A stretch of 64,000 nucleotides of DNA from Sorex araneus (GCF_027595985.1 NC_073307.1:52016088-52080087); one strand, 5' to 3'. Counted from the stretch's first letter, positions 22,769 through 33,982 are shown. A program made the numbers and translations. The notes: generated from the sequence alone by a model not told the origin.

Positions 22769-23070
22769 TTTTTAATTTTTTATTGAGTCACCATGTGGAA
22801 AGTTACAAAGTTTTCAGGTTTAAATCTCAGTTATACAGTGCTCGAATACCCATCCCTTCACCAGTGCTCATATTCCACCACCAAGAATCCCAGTATAGCT
22901 CCACCCCACCCCCTCACTCCCCTAACCCCCCACGCCCCTAGCGCCCCCACCCTAAGCCCCCCCCACCTGTGTAACTAATAAATTTCGCTTTACTTTCACT
23001 TTGATTGCATACAATATTTCAACAAAACTCACTATTATTGTTTGGAGAGTCTCTCCCCTAAAGTCAGACC
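22769..23070 (-). mobile_element. Short L1-tailed element, copy 2 (inverted)
   Basis: 302 bp bounded by a perfect 15-bp TSD, AAATGCAGACTTTTT, at 22754-22768 and 23071-23085. On the minus strand it begins GGTCTGACTTTAGGGGAGAG, has AATAATAGTGAGTTTTGTTG and ATTGTATGCAATCAAAGTGA, then the G-rich tract, GAGCACTGGTGAAGGGATGG and TTCCACATGGTGACTCAATA plus an A-tail. It has the same ends as copy 1 in opposite orientation, about 600 bp away. Confidence 0.9.
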
Positions 23071-23085
23071 AAATGCAGACTTTTT

Positions 23086-24229
23086 GGATGATGGCAGGGA
23101 ATTTTTTTTGGCACAACTTCAGAGAGTTCTGTTTCCATAAATTAAACAGAATCCTGTTTTATTTGTACCTGGCCTGGCTCTGAATGTCTGGACATGGTAG
23201 AATGAGCTTCAAAGGTCTAGACACAGTAAGTAGAAGATGCTTCAGCCTGAATTGTTACCTGCTATCCAGGTGTTTCCATATGTTGAGTGTTCTGAACAGT
23301 TGAGGTGAATGCTGATGAGAACACGGGCATGAAAGAGGAACGGCATCTTGGGGGTCAGAGGCAAGCTGAAGATAGTTTGAGAAGGTACAGAGCCACCAAG
23401 GGATCCGTGACTCGGGCAACTTCGCTTTCCTTGGTGGGATGTCGGTTGTATGAACATTTTGGATGCTGACTGCTTTGGAGACATAGTGCCAGGAGATTAA
23501 ACCCCACGAGGGTTCAATTCCCAGAACTCTGTTGTCTTATGATTATCACTAGGTATAGCTCTCAAGGCCTCCAAGCACCTTAGGGTGCAGCCTGGTGGGT
23601 CCCAACACTGCAAGATCCAAAGAAGTTACTGAATCTTCCCTTAACACTCAATTGCAGGACGGATTGGCCAAGGATGCTAGGAGTGGCCAGGATTCCCCTG
23701 AGTACCACTTAGGAGACCCCCCAGAAAAACAAAATCAAAATCCTCAGATAGTGAGGTCAGTCTTGATAAGAGGATTCTGATAACAGATGTGCAGGATGCC
23801 TTTTAGACTATAAAGAGTGGGAAATTATCAACAATTTATTGATATAAAATCACTGCAAGTCTAGCTGTTTTAGAAAAGCTATAAATGTGGAGTGGATTTA
23901 AATGAAAAGAGATTTGGTTTATAGTTTTCAATTCATTTTAGAAGTCCAGAATTGAAAAGTTGAACATTAAAATAGATCAGAAACAAAAATGTTAGTGAAC
24001 AGTCAAAGATACTGAAATGAGAATTAATAGGCTTTGGTGACTATAAGAGTCCCTTTTAAAAAAATTATATCTCACTTTTATTTTTTTTTATCTTATTTCA
24101 CTGCCCAGGACTTCAGTAAACCAATACTGAGAATAATAGATAGTATCTTTGTTTCCAAATCTCATAAACAAATCCTTTACTATTTCATCTTTAAGTAAAG
24201 TGTTACAGATGCTTTTCAAAAAGTATATT
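23086..24229. other. Intergenic sequence with a decayed SINE-like stretch
   Basis: 23505-23745 contains GGGTTCAATTCCCAGAACTC and later CCCCTGAGTACCACTTAGG, with an AAAACAAAATCAAAA end. This looks like an old or composite SINE-A. I see nothing else. Confidence 0.4.
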
Positions 24230-24240
24230 TTAAAGTTCAC

Positions 24241-24720
24241 TTGTATCACTTGTCATCCCGTTGATCTTCGATTTGCTCCAGCAGGCACCAGTAACATCTC
24301 CTTTTGTCCCTGTCATGTGCTAGTGTAGCCCAATGATATCTGCTCGCTCCAGGAACAGGAAGGGCCTCAAATCGTTCATTCAGGATATTGACGAAGAAGT
24401 CTGACCATCTCCTTGGTGGGCAGTCACTCGGTCTTTTGACATCCCCATGGAATCCAGTCGGTAACAGCTCTAGTCCCGCAGTCGTCTCTGAATCACATTA
24501 CGTGTCCGGCCCATCTGATTTTTGATGCCTCAGCAAACGAGACAGTCTCCCTTCTTGTACAACAGAACGGTCCTGCTGGTTTTCCATTGGGATGGAACCC
24601 TGCATTTGGACAGGTAGCATGTGAAGAGCTGAGCCAGTATATTGAGTCCTGACAGCAGATTCTTTAGGTGTTCGGGTCTGACCTTGTCTGGACCGGGTGC
24701 AGACAAAGTTAATAAATACA
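24241..24720 (-). pseudogene. RTE-clade LINE remnant (RT start fused to ORF C-terminus)
   Basis: On the minus strand the first part reads SAPGPDKVRPEHLKNLLSGL ... VPSQWKTSRTVLLYKKGD, the start of a non-LTR reverse transcriptase of the RTE type. An internal deletion (near 24540) then joins to the C-terminal end: ASKIRWAGHVM, a stop, TRAVTDWIP, a 1-nt frameshift, then RRWSDFFVNILNERFEAL, ASRYHWATLAHDRDKRR and CYWCLLEQIEDQRDDK before a TGA. The WAGHVMR and RWSDFF motifs followed by a WxPLEQID-type end are characteristic of RTE/BovB-like ORFs. An approximate TSD (TTAAAGTTCAC at 24230-24240, TTAAAGTTAAC at 24721-24731) suggests the deleted form inserted as such. No poly-A tail is seen. Confidence 0.88.
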
Positions 24721-24731
24721 TTAAAGTTAAC

Positions 24732-25299
24732 AAATACATTTATAACATTACGTGGCTTAAACCTGTTTTTCTAAGCGCTTTCAAAAGAAGACAATAAGTA
24801 TTCAATTTTGTTAATCATATGATTCTTACTTTAGCTTTCCCTGGAAGTGTATATTTTTTTCTTGATTGTTATGAATGACCACATTCCTATAGTAAATCAC
24901 ACTACATTGTCATTAGCTGGGCATTTTATATGTTGTTGGATTTTATTTCCCAACATTACACTTAGGAATTTTGTGCATGAGTGGAAGAGTGTGGTCTGGC
25001 ATTTTTATGCCAATTTTGGCATCAAGTTCCAACTCACCACATAGAAGTAGCTGAACTTGTTCCCTTCTCTGTAAACTCAATAGAACGTATGAGAGATTTC
25101 AGCTTTCCTTTGTAATCATTGTAAGTTTTCATAAGAGGTACCATCTGGTCCTGAATCTCTCTATGCAGAAATAATTTAATGAGAGTTCAAGATATTTATT
25201 ATATATTAGTTTATCACCTCTTCTGTCCGTTTGGATAGGCACTGCTTTCCAGGAATTTGTCCATTAGATCTCAATTGTCAAGCTTTCCACAAGTTGAAG
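24732..25299. other. Intergenic sequence, no gene seen
   Basis: AT-rich with no recognised repeat. Confidence 0.4.
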
Positions 25300-25503
25300 A
25301 GCAAGAGGGAGGGCAGTTAGGATGGGGGGATAGATGGCGGTGGGATAGAAACTAGGGACATTGATGGTGAAAAATGTACACCGGTGAAGGGATGTGTATT
25401 GGCATAAGGGATGGGTATGGGACACTCTATGGCTTAAACCCAATCATGAACAACTTTGTAACTGTGTATCTCATGGTAATTCAATAAAAATGAAATAAAA
25501 ATA
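25300..25503 (+). mobile_element. L1 3' end fragment
   Basis: A G-rich stretch, GTACACCGGTGAAGGGATGT, AACCCAATCATGAACAACTT and CATGGTAATTCAATAAAAAT with an A-rich tail. An extra GGCATAAGGGATGGGTAT gives a partial duplication near 25400. Confidence 0.85.
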
Positions 25504-25717
25504 AAGTGGATTGTGCAATTAATTGACAAAATACCCTCTGACCTATTTTTAATGTGCCTTTTGTTGGTACCATTTAAAAATGTTTTTCTTCCTCTCTCAG
25601 AATGTCTTCCTAAAGTCTGTCTTTTTATGTTTTTAATGGATGTATCACTGTTTGACAATATTGTAGATATGTTTTAGAGAATAGGTTCACACGTTTTCAA
25701 CTGATGCTGAATTTCTT

Positions 25718-26940
25718 TTTAAAAAAACTTTATTGAATCACTGTGAGGTAATTACAAGCTTTCATGTTTGGGTTACAATCACACAATGATCAAACACCCA
25801 TCCCTCTACCAGTGCACATTCTCCACCACCAATGTCCCCTGTATACCTCCTTTCCCACCCTCCCCCTGCTTCCATGGCAGATGATATTCCCCATACTCTC
25901 TCTCTACTTTGGGGTATTATGGCTTACAACACAGACACTGAGAGGTCATCATGTTTGGTCCATTATCTACTTTTTTTTAATTAGTGAATCACCGTGAGGG
26001 TACAGTTACAGATTTACACATTTTCATGCTTGTGTTTCCCTCATACAATGTTCGAGCACCCATCCCTCCACCAGTTTCCATTCTCAGTCACCAATGAACC
26101 CAGTATCTCTCCCACCCCTGAATCCCATCCCCCATCCCACCCCTCTCCCTTTTGTTCTCTCTCTCCTTTTAGGAGCTGTGGTTTGCAATATAGGTATTGA
26201 GTGGCCATCGTGTTCAGTCTCTAGTCTACTTTCAGCACACATCTCCTTTCCCATTATCTACTTTTGGCACACATCTCCCATCCTGACTGATTCCTCCAGC
26301 CATCATTTTCTTAGTGATACCTTTTCTATTCCATCTGCCTTCTCCCCTCAACTTATGAAGCAGGCTTCCAGGATTGGGGCAACCCTTCTGGCCCTTGTAT
26401 CTACTGTCCTTGGGTATCAGCCTCAAGTGACATTATCCTAAACTTCACAAATGAGTGCAGTCCTTTTATGTCTGTCCCTCTTTATCTGACTCATTTCACT
26501 TAGCTTGATACTCTCCATGTCTATCCATCTATAAGCCAATTTCATGACTTCATCTCTCCTAACAGCTGCATAGTATTCCATTGTGTAAATGTACCAAAGT
26601 TTCTTTAACCAGTCATCTGTTCTAGGGCACTTGGGTTGTTTCCAGATTTTGGCTATTGTGAACAGTGCTACAACGAACATATAGGTACATGTGCTTTTTT
26701 GCATCCTCGGGATATATTCCCAGAAGTGGTATTGTGGGATCATATGGAAGCTCAATTTCTAGTTTTTGAAGGACTGTCCATATTGTTTTCCAAAAAGGCT
26801 GGACCAGTCGGCATCCCACCAACAGTGAAAGAGCATCCCTTTCTCCCCACATCCATGCCAGCACTGGTTGCTTTTGTTCTTTTGAATGTGTGCCAGTCTC
26901 TGTGGTGTGAGATGATATCTCATTGTTGTTTTGATTTGTA
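25718..26940 (-). mobile_element. Older 5'-truncated L1, interrupted by a younger L1
   Basis: TSD ATGCTGAATTTCTT at 25704-25717 and 26941-26954. It covers the 3'UTR and the ORF2 C-terminus. The minus frame 26755-26438 reads IWKQPKCPRTDDWLKKLWYI and VRRDEVMKLAYRW, and 26864-26622 reads PYDPTIPLLGIYPEDAKK in another frame. A younger L1 end is nested at 25975-26250. Confidence 0.93.
25975..26250 (-). mobile_element. Younger L1 3' end nested in older L1
   Basis: TSD CCATTATCTACTTTT at 25960-25974 and 26251-26265. TTAGTGAATCACCGTGAGGG and GTTTGCAATATAGGTATTGA match the 3'UTR of the full-length L1 at 15391 closely, more so than the host copy does. Confidence 0.93.
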
Positions 26941-26954
26941 ATGCTGAATTTCTT

Positions 26955-28076
26955 AAGGATATCAGTTAATAGGCTGACTATTAACTAGGGCAGTAAGGAC
27001 ATTACCCACAAAGATAGAGTCTTGTGGAGTTGGATTGGATATGTTAGTAACATCGTTTTAATATGGAGATTACAATTGTAAACACCTCTCTATTAAGGTT
27101 TGCATTGTTCTGGTATCTATAATTTGCAAGAGGAGGTTCAAGCTAATCACGAGCAAACTGAATCTGTATTTGTACTGGATAATTATGGCCACCATCAGTT
27201 TGTGTAACAACCCTCGTGAAAACTGTTCATGGCAAAAATAATCATTGCTTCATGTGTCTTGCTCATCTATCCCACCTCAGTGGCTAATCAGACACCAGTT
27301 TGTCTCCGCCTCAACTCTGATGATTCAATTCTCTTTTACCTCCTTTTTCACAGAGCCTGGTTCCATGAGACTATCCTTGTGACAATATTAGACTCAGATA
27401 AGTGATGGAACTGTAAAAGTACTTTTGAGTTGTCTGTTTACATGAAGTTTGTACTGCCCCATTAGGAAATTAGGAAATTTGTGCTAAATCTCTTGACTTT
27501 CCTTTGCTTTATAGCCACAAATTGGTACCACATCTGAGACAGAATGATGGTATTATGGAATCAGGCTTGTTTGAGCTACTTTAAGTCATTTAGATGCATG
27601 TCTGAACTCAGGAATGTGTATTCCTCTATGATCTGATAAGCAATGGTGGATGTGTTTAAGATGATTCCTACTTGCTTCAACCATTATACTACTTTACCTT
27701 TCTAAAGATCTTCCCTCCCCTAACTTTAATAGCTAATGTTTAGATATTGCACTATTTTAACAAGCGCTACCATTATCCTTGGGGTTTTTAAAATTATGAT
27801 TCTCATTTTCTTTTTTGGAGTGCAATGTCAATTTTAATTCTGGTCCTTCCTTTAACGAAGCATCTTCATAGTAATTTTCAGTTGTGGATAGTAGGGAGAT
27901 TACCTCCAGAGCCTTACTTCTGTACTTTTCAGATTTTACCTAATTATAAGTTTCAGATGATCCTACTCCTCAAGCTGTAGAATCCAGCAACGTGTGAGAA
28001 GTATGTTTATTCTCTGAATTTAGAAGTACCAGATGAGAAAATAAATAATATTAATTTATTTCCTACTTTCTATTTG
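26955..28076. other. Unique intergenic sequence
   Basis: No gene or young repeat is recognised over about 1.1 kb. Confidence 0.45.
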
Positions 28077-28182
28077 CCAGGCTCTGCCGTGTGGGTGGGA
28101 TACTCTCGATAGCTTGCTGGGCTCTTAGTGGTGCCCACTCGAGCAAATCGATGAACAACGGGACCATAGTGCTATAGTGCTA
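28077..28182. mobile_element. Mosaic SINE-B: minus-strand piece joined to plus-strand piece
   Basis: 28077-28127 (CCAGGCTCTGCCGTGTGGGT to GCTTGCTGGGCTCT) is SINE-B body on the minus strand. 28131-28182 (GGTGCCCACTCGAGCAAATC to ATAGTGCTATAGTGCTAC) is the SINE-B 3' end on the plus strand. The junction is abrupt, and the segment is followed by a complete plus-strand SINE-B. Confidence 0.85.
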
Positions 28183-28192
28183 CTCTTCTACT

Positions 28193-28433
28193 TGGGCTGG
28201 AGCAATAGAACAGCAAGTAGGGCATTTGCCTTGCATGCGGCCGACCCAGATTCGATTCCTCCACCCCTCGAGGAGGGCCTGGTAAGCTACCAAGAGTCTC
28301 TTGCCCTCACGGCAGAGCTTGGCAAGGAACCCGTGGCGTATTCCATATGCCAAAAACAGTAACAAGTCTCACAACAGAGACGTTACTGGTGCCCACTTGA
28401 GCAAATCAATGAGCAATGGGATGACAGTGACAT
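28193..28433 (+). mobile_element. SINE-B, full length
   Basis: GGGCTGGAGCAATAGAACAG, GCGGCCGACCCAGATTCGAT, CGTGGCGTATTCCATATGCC and GACGTTACTGGTGCCCACTT are present, ending GATGACAGTGACATTG. Its 3' third reads RYWCPLEQINEQWDDSD in frame. Confidence 0.95.
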
Positions 28434-28464
28434 TGATTCTTCTATTTGCAAGCATTAATACTTA

Positions 28465-29118
28465 AGATTTATATTTTATTTTATTTTAGGCACCATGGTT
28501 TACAATACTGATAATGGCAGGATTTCATACATAAAACATTATAGTGCCTCACCTTTGCCTGTGTTAGCTTTCTTTCACGTGTCCCACTGTTTATCTTCCC
28601 CCTTTGTCCCCACCATTCCCTCTGCTTCAGTAAACTTTCTATTAGAGACCAGTTGCTTGCAAGTATTTGTTCTCTTATATATGTTTATCTATATCCTGGA
28701 TATGAGGGAGACTATTCAATATCTGTTCAGACTAACTTCACTCAGCATGACACATCACTCAGCTGATCCATCCACATGGCCACAAATTGCATAATTTCAT
28801 CTTATAGCCAAGTAGAATTCCATTGTGTTATATGTTCCATAGTTTCTTTATTCAGCCATCTGTTCTCAGGAACTTGGATTGTTTTCAGATTTTGGCTATT
28901 GTTAATAGTACTGCCGTGAACATAGGCAAGCAGAGATCTTTCTTGAATTGAATTTTGGGTTTCTTGGACTCTTGGGTCAAGAAGTGGAGTTTCTGGATCA
29001 TTGGGGTAGATGCCACCTTGGGATAAATGCCAAGAAGTGGAATTGCTTGATCACTGAGTGCTCTTAGTAATTCAACTCCTAGAAGCAATGAGGGGCACTC
29101 TCGGATTGCAATCTTCAC
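28465..29118 (-). mobile_element. Old L1 fragment (3'UTR and ORF2 C-terminus)
   Basis: The plus strand has GGCACCATGGTTTACAATAC, TAACTTCACTCAGCATGACA, GTAGAATTCCATTGTGTTAT and TTCAGATTTTGGCTATTG. The minus frame at 29118-28885 contains IPLLGIYPKVA and FTAVLLTIAKI, which are ORF2 C-terminal motifs. The A-tail end is missing. Confidence 0.82.
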
Positions 29119-32100
29119 AGGGTAGTGGTCTCAGTATAAAGTTGAGGGAACAGAAATCTCATATGTGGTCACGTGATTCCACATTCAAGCCATTAAAGGT
29201 GAACTTAAGATTCCATTCAGTCTCCTTTGTGCCTCTGTTAGTGGGATATAAGACTGGAGTAGTTATCCCTCCCCAGCTCCAGGCTGCCTCCACCAGGCAT
29301 CCACCTGATCAATGACATGGTTGGAGATGCCACTGGGAAGCTGCCAGGTTGGACAATAACCAGGACTTCTCTGGGGTGTGGGTTCGCCTGCGGCTTCAGG
29401 CTGGGATCCTGGGAATCCTCCTGGGCTCTAGGCCACCTCCACCCAGCATTCACTCTGCTACCTGATCATTGTCAGGGTTAGATGACATTTATATATATAA
29501 AAGGCTTTTAGTTAGAGGGTGTTATTTCCTGAATGTCACTTTTTAAGACTTGCTAGTGTTAATTAGATCATCTTTATCTTCATGTTCCATCAAGAATAAA
29601 ATAAAAATAACTAATTTTTAAAAATCTAATGCTTAGATTTTTCTAAAAAATTGGTTAGTGTTACATGCATATGTGCATGTATATGCAACAAAAGAATGTT
29701 TATATGCATAAACTTGTACTATAAAGACTGCGGTTGAGGACAGTATATATAGCATTATCCATTTCATTAATGTGGGAAGGAAGCAAAAACACTAATAAAG
29801 GTGATCTATATAACCTAATGTTTAGGGTTAAAAAGTTTCCTTCACATCCAATAGTTGATTTCATTGTTTTTTCTCTTTCCATGTGGTATCCATCTGTTGC
29901 TTGTGAAAAAATTTTGAGGTTCAGTTCACAGTAGGGCTAACTGAGCTCTTTAGATGAGACTGACCCTACCTTGGACTTTTGGGTCTAAGGTGTAAGTCTT
30001 GGATCTGATTAGGTCTTCAATGCTGGCTCAGCTCAGGAAATTAGAACCTGACCCACTATATCTTTGGATTTCCAGGATGGAGTCACTTTCTGGCACTTTC
30101 TTACAGCTCAGTTTCCTTAACTTGGGAGAAGCCACAGATGTATCCACTCAACCCATGTTCCTCAAAATCTGACTGCAATTTTGCCATATCTCAGACCATG
30201 ATTGTGTCTTCACTTAACACATTTGTTGTGTTCTGTTAAGTCACTTTCTAAACTATTTGAATTCATTTTAAATAAAACTCTGGGAACTAAATCAATGGAA
30301 AATGACTAGTCATTGGAAAGTATCAAGTCATTAAAAAAAACACAGTGAAATAAAAGCACATCTTCAATATTAGCTTTTTATATTTTGTCCAGTCAAAATT
30401 AGGAGCATGAAAGTTTTAATTTGGCAGGAAGAGAAGTGATTAAGGGTTAAAAAAATCCTAGCATCCAACTTGTGTCTTCTTTTCTGAGGTCTTCAGAAAG
30501 ATGTAAATACCTTTGCATTTTTTCACTTTAATGATTTGTCATGTGTTGAAGGTCTAATTGTAGTACCAATTTCCGATCACTTTCTATAGACTCAGCATCT
30601 TCTTCCTACATTTTAGGAGCTTTGTATTGAATTGAATCCCCAAAAGGGGATCTTGGTGCCTAAAGTTCTGTAAGGAAGGGATGTTTTATTCAAGAATGCT
30701 TCTCTACCTCCATAAACTCTTTCCCCAGCCTACATGCTCCAACCACAAATTCCAGCATCTTTCCTTCAACTGCTGGGATGCAGAGCCCTCTCCATGACCT
30801 CATTCCAAGCCAAATGATATTCTTTATGAACTAGTTCAGGATGGCATGCTGGCTCTTTCTATGTTCTTTAAGGTTGACCCCACAACCAAGTGTATCCAAT
30901 CCCTTGGTGACTAATTTGGCTCCAAGAGGTGAGCAACTGGTGAAGCTAAGGCCACTGTACACTGTATCTGGTGAAGAGGAAAGTACAGAGTAATTGGCAA
31001 GGTGGAGCATTCCTACCCTTTTCCCTTTGGCTTTAAGGTTTATTTAGAATTCATGAAGTTATGTCTGCACTCTGAAGCTTTGAACCATTAAAGAGAATTA
31101 TTTAACAAAATTTCTAAAAATGCCAGTGCAAATTGGTTTGTCTTGAAATTCTGGTGCTTTGTTATTTCACTACCAAGAGGGAAAAAAAGCCTTAAAAAAA
31201 GCTTGAGGGAGAATATGAATGTAATAAATATTTCATTTTTTTGTACAGATCATACATTGTTCTTTGGTTTCCAACCTTGCCAGCAGTCAGCACAGTAGTA
31301 AATTTCAGCACCTGTGGACCTGTTTTGGTAATTTATGATTTCCATTAGATTTCCATTAGAGATGGGCTGAAACAGCTCAGGCAAGTTCATGCACCCCAGC
31401 CAGAGCAGGAGCAGGCCTGAGGGATTGTTTGCATGTGGGTATTTGGCAGTGTAGATGGTCTTTGTTGCCTTTTTCCTATAGCTGGTGTCAGGTAGGGCCA
31501 CTTGTACACAGGAGGATGCTAGAGACACTCACCGTTTATGGTTCGTCTTCTGCCACCCACCAGCTGTGCTTGTTTTATTCATTTAAAAAATATGTAGTGA
31601 ACACTTGTGATGCTCAGCATAGTGTGCTACTGAGAATGACAGATCAAAAGATATCACCAAGATACTTAAAAGGGAAGAACAAGTCATCAAAAAGAACTAA
31701 ACTTTTATGATTTTTAGAATGTGTTTAAAGAAATATGACTAAGCATTATATTGAGTACCGAGTACGGTATACCTTGAACAAATGGCCGGTGTAACCAGTG
31801 AGTTCTTAAAAGGACATTGAGGAGACACCAAGGAGACAAGAAAAGACAGCGCTGGAGGCAAGAGCAGAGCGAGGTGTTCCAGGGAGACCAATTATTGAAT
31901 GGGATACAGAGAGGCAAGAGTCATCAGTTCCATGAAGCTTCTGGAATATGAGTTGGCAACATCAGCTAGGAATGTAGAAAGTCAGAGAATCTTGAAATAT
32001 GGATTCTAATGCTGGGAGATTGCTCGCAGTGGGATTCTTTCTCCTCAGTAAATTTTGTAAATATCCTTTTTCCCTAATTAGTTCAAACTATCTGTCCGTC

Positions 32101-32165
32101 TGGTAATGAAGACAAATAAAAAGTGTTACAGCAGGAGTAAAACAAAAAGAGAGAGCTCACATTCA
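29119..32165. other. Long unique stretch, no gene recognised
   Basis: About 3 kb without young SINE or L1 copies. 29265-29480 holds an imperfect direct repeat of about 55 bp (CTCCAGGCTGCCTCCACC and CTCTAGGCCACCTCCACC). A 92-codon minus frame (31528-31250) has no domain I know. Confidence 0.45.
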
Positions 32166-32169
32166 TTAA

Positions 32170-32343
32170 TTTTGTTAGTTTTGTTTGGGTGCCATAGCCC
32201 GCGGTCCTCAGTGCTTATCCCTGGCTCTGCACTCAGAGATCACTCCTCAGAGTACTTGGGGACCATTTGTGATGTTGGGGATTGACCTGGGGTCATTTGT
32301 GTGCAGGACATGTAGCGTATCTACACTACTACCTCTCTGTCCC
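32170..32343 (-). mobile_element. SINE-A, diverged
   Basis: CCTGGCTCTGCACTCAGAGA, CACTCCTCAGAGTACTTGGG, TTGGGGATTGACCTGGGGTC and CTACCTCTCTGTCCCC are in family order. Confidence 0.82.
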
Positions 32344-33982
32344 CTACATTTATTCTTTGATGTCAAAAACTGTAGTGCTTTCTGTAGGCAAGATGTTCAT
32401 GAAAGTATTATTTACAGTGGCAGAAATAGTAACACCATATCTCTAATTTTAGAAAGATAACAATTTGTACAATAAGGAGAAGATTTGAATTTTTGTAGTT
32501 TAAAAAGTTTTAAAAGGTTTTTTCATAGTATTAAAACATTTTAATTCATTTTGTTTATACAAATGTTATATCTGAAAGTAGTTTATTGTTCAATGTGAAA
32601 AATTACAGAATATTCATAGTAAAAAGTAGTAGATATGGTCTACTACTTAAAATGATTACTGCCCTTAGGCTTATGATCGGTTGTCTTCCGTCTTCAGTTA
32701 AAAATAATATCCTTGTGGTGGTATCCAACACTCATGTAGCATAGAACCCACTAAATCTAGTAAAAATATAATTAAAACATATTTACTATAAAAAAAACCA
32801 GCAGGAGACATGGAATGGGAGATACAATGAACACTATTTTTTTCAGGGGAAATTCTTTTTTAGAGCATTTCCCAATCATACTTGACCCCAAATCCTTTCT
32901 CCCCCAGTTTTTCCAACAAAGCATTAAACTCTTCTAAACACTAAACTCTTCTCTGGCATGGATTCATTCACCCTCAGTTCTGGCATAGATCATTTTCTTG
33001 AGAACGTTTAGTATTACAAAGATCAATTTCATGATTCCTAAAATTAAATATATATTCATATGTATGCCATGGGGGTATTTGGATTAGATAGTATTATAAA
33101 GTGCTTAAGAATAGCCTGCTCTTTTGCAAGTACTTAATAAATAATAGCTATTTTTATTGTTGAGGTCTTAATACCTAATAGTTACTTGTATTCGAGTAAC
33201 TGTTCATTTCATGTCTCAATTGCATATTAAACCTGAGTGAGGCATTGCAAATCATAATAATATTAAATTGACCATGAACAGATTAGAGTATTTTTTTTAA
33301 AAAAACAGAAATTTTTGTCATGAATAATCTTTTTCCATCTTATTTTATTGGGGTTTATGAATTCCTTACACATATAATAAAAGCACGCACAGTTATCCGA
33401 AATGGGAATAAGACATATGTGAGGAATTAAATTCCCATTGACTACAGAATACAGAGACTATTTCAGAAACTCCTCGCGGGTCAGTGTTTTGACTGTGTCA
33501 AGAACCACTTATCAATTTCAGGTTCCAAATATTAAAGTCTCAGGTATGGCAATTCCATGTCATGAAAGAAGAATATTGAATCTACAATTCACTCTTGGCC
33601 GATTAGAACACAGATATGAGCAAAACCAAGACACTAGTCTCCTCTCCTGAGGTTTCTACTTGTCTGAGATGTATTGTATGCCCATGGAAAGTCAAGTAAG
33701 CATAAAAACAATCTGCCCATAATATGTTTTTTCCTGGCCAACTTCTCTAGCTTTACCACCTGCTTAGATTAGTGCTATTCTCAACTTCCCCTGCACACAT
33801 TATATACCATGGGGTACTTCTCATCCCTGTGAATTCAAAACCCCCCATCATTCATATAGTTTTAATAATATGCATATGGTCTGTGCTCTGTGCTCTATCT
33901 TACCCCCAAATACACTAGAAGAGTCCTGGGGAAAAGTCCTTTGAGGCCATTCTAGCACTTTCAGAATTTTTAGTGGGTCACA
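32344..33982. other. Unique AT-rich intergenic sequence
   Basis: No gene or repeat is recognised over about 1.6 kb. Confidence 0.45.

Noticed and set aside
31250..31528. 92-codon minus-strand frame containing Cys and Trp residues (YYCADCWQGW)
   Set aside because: It looked briefly like a zinc-binding or immunoglobulin-type motif, but there is no second motif, no splice support and stops lie on both sides.
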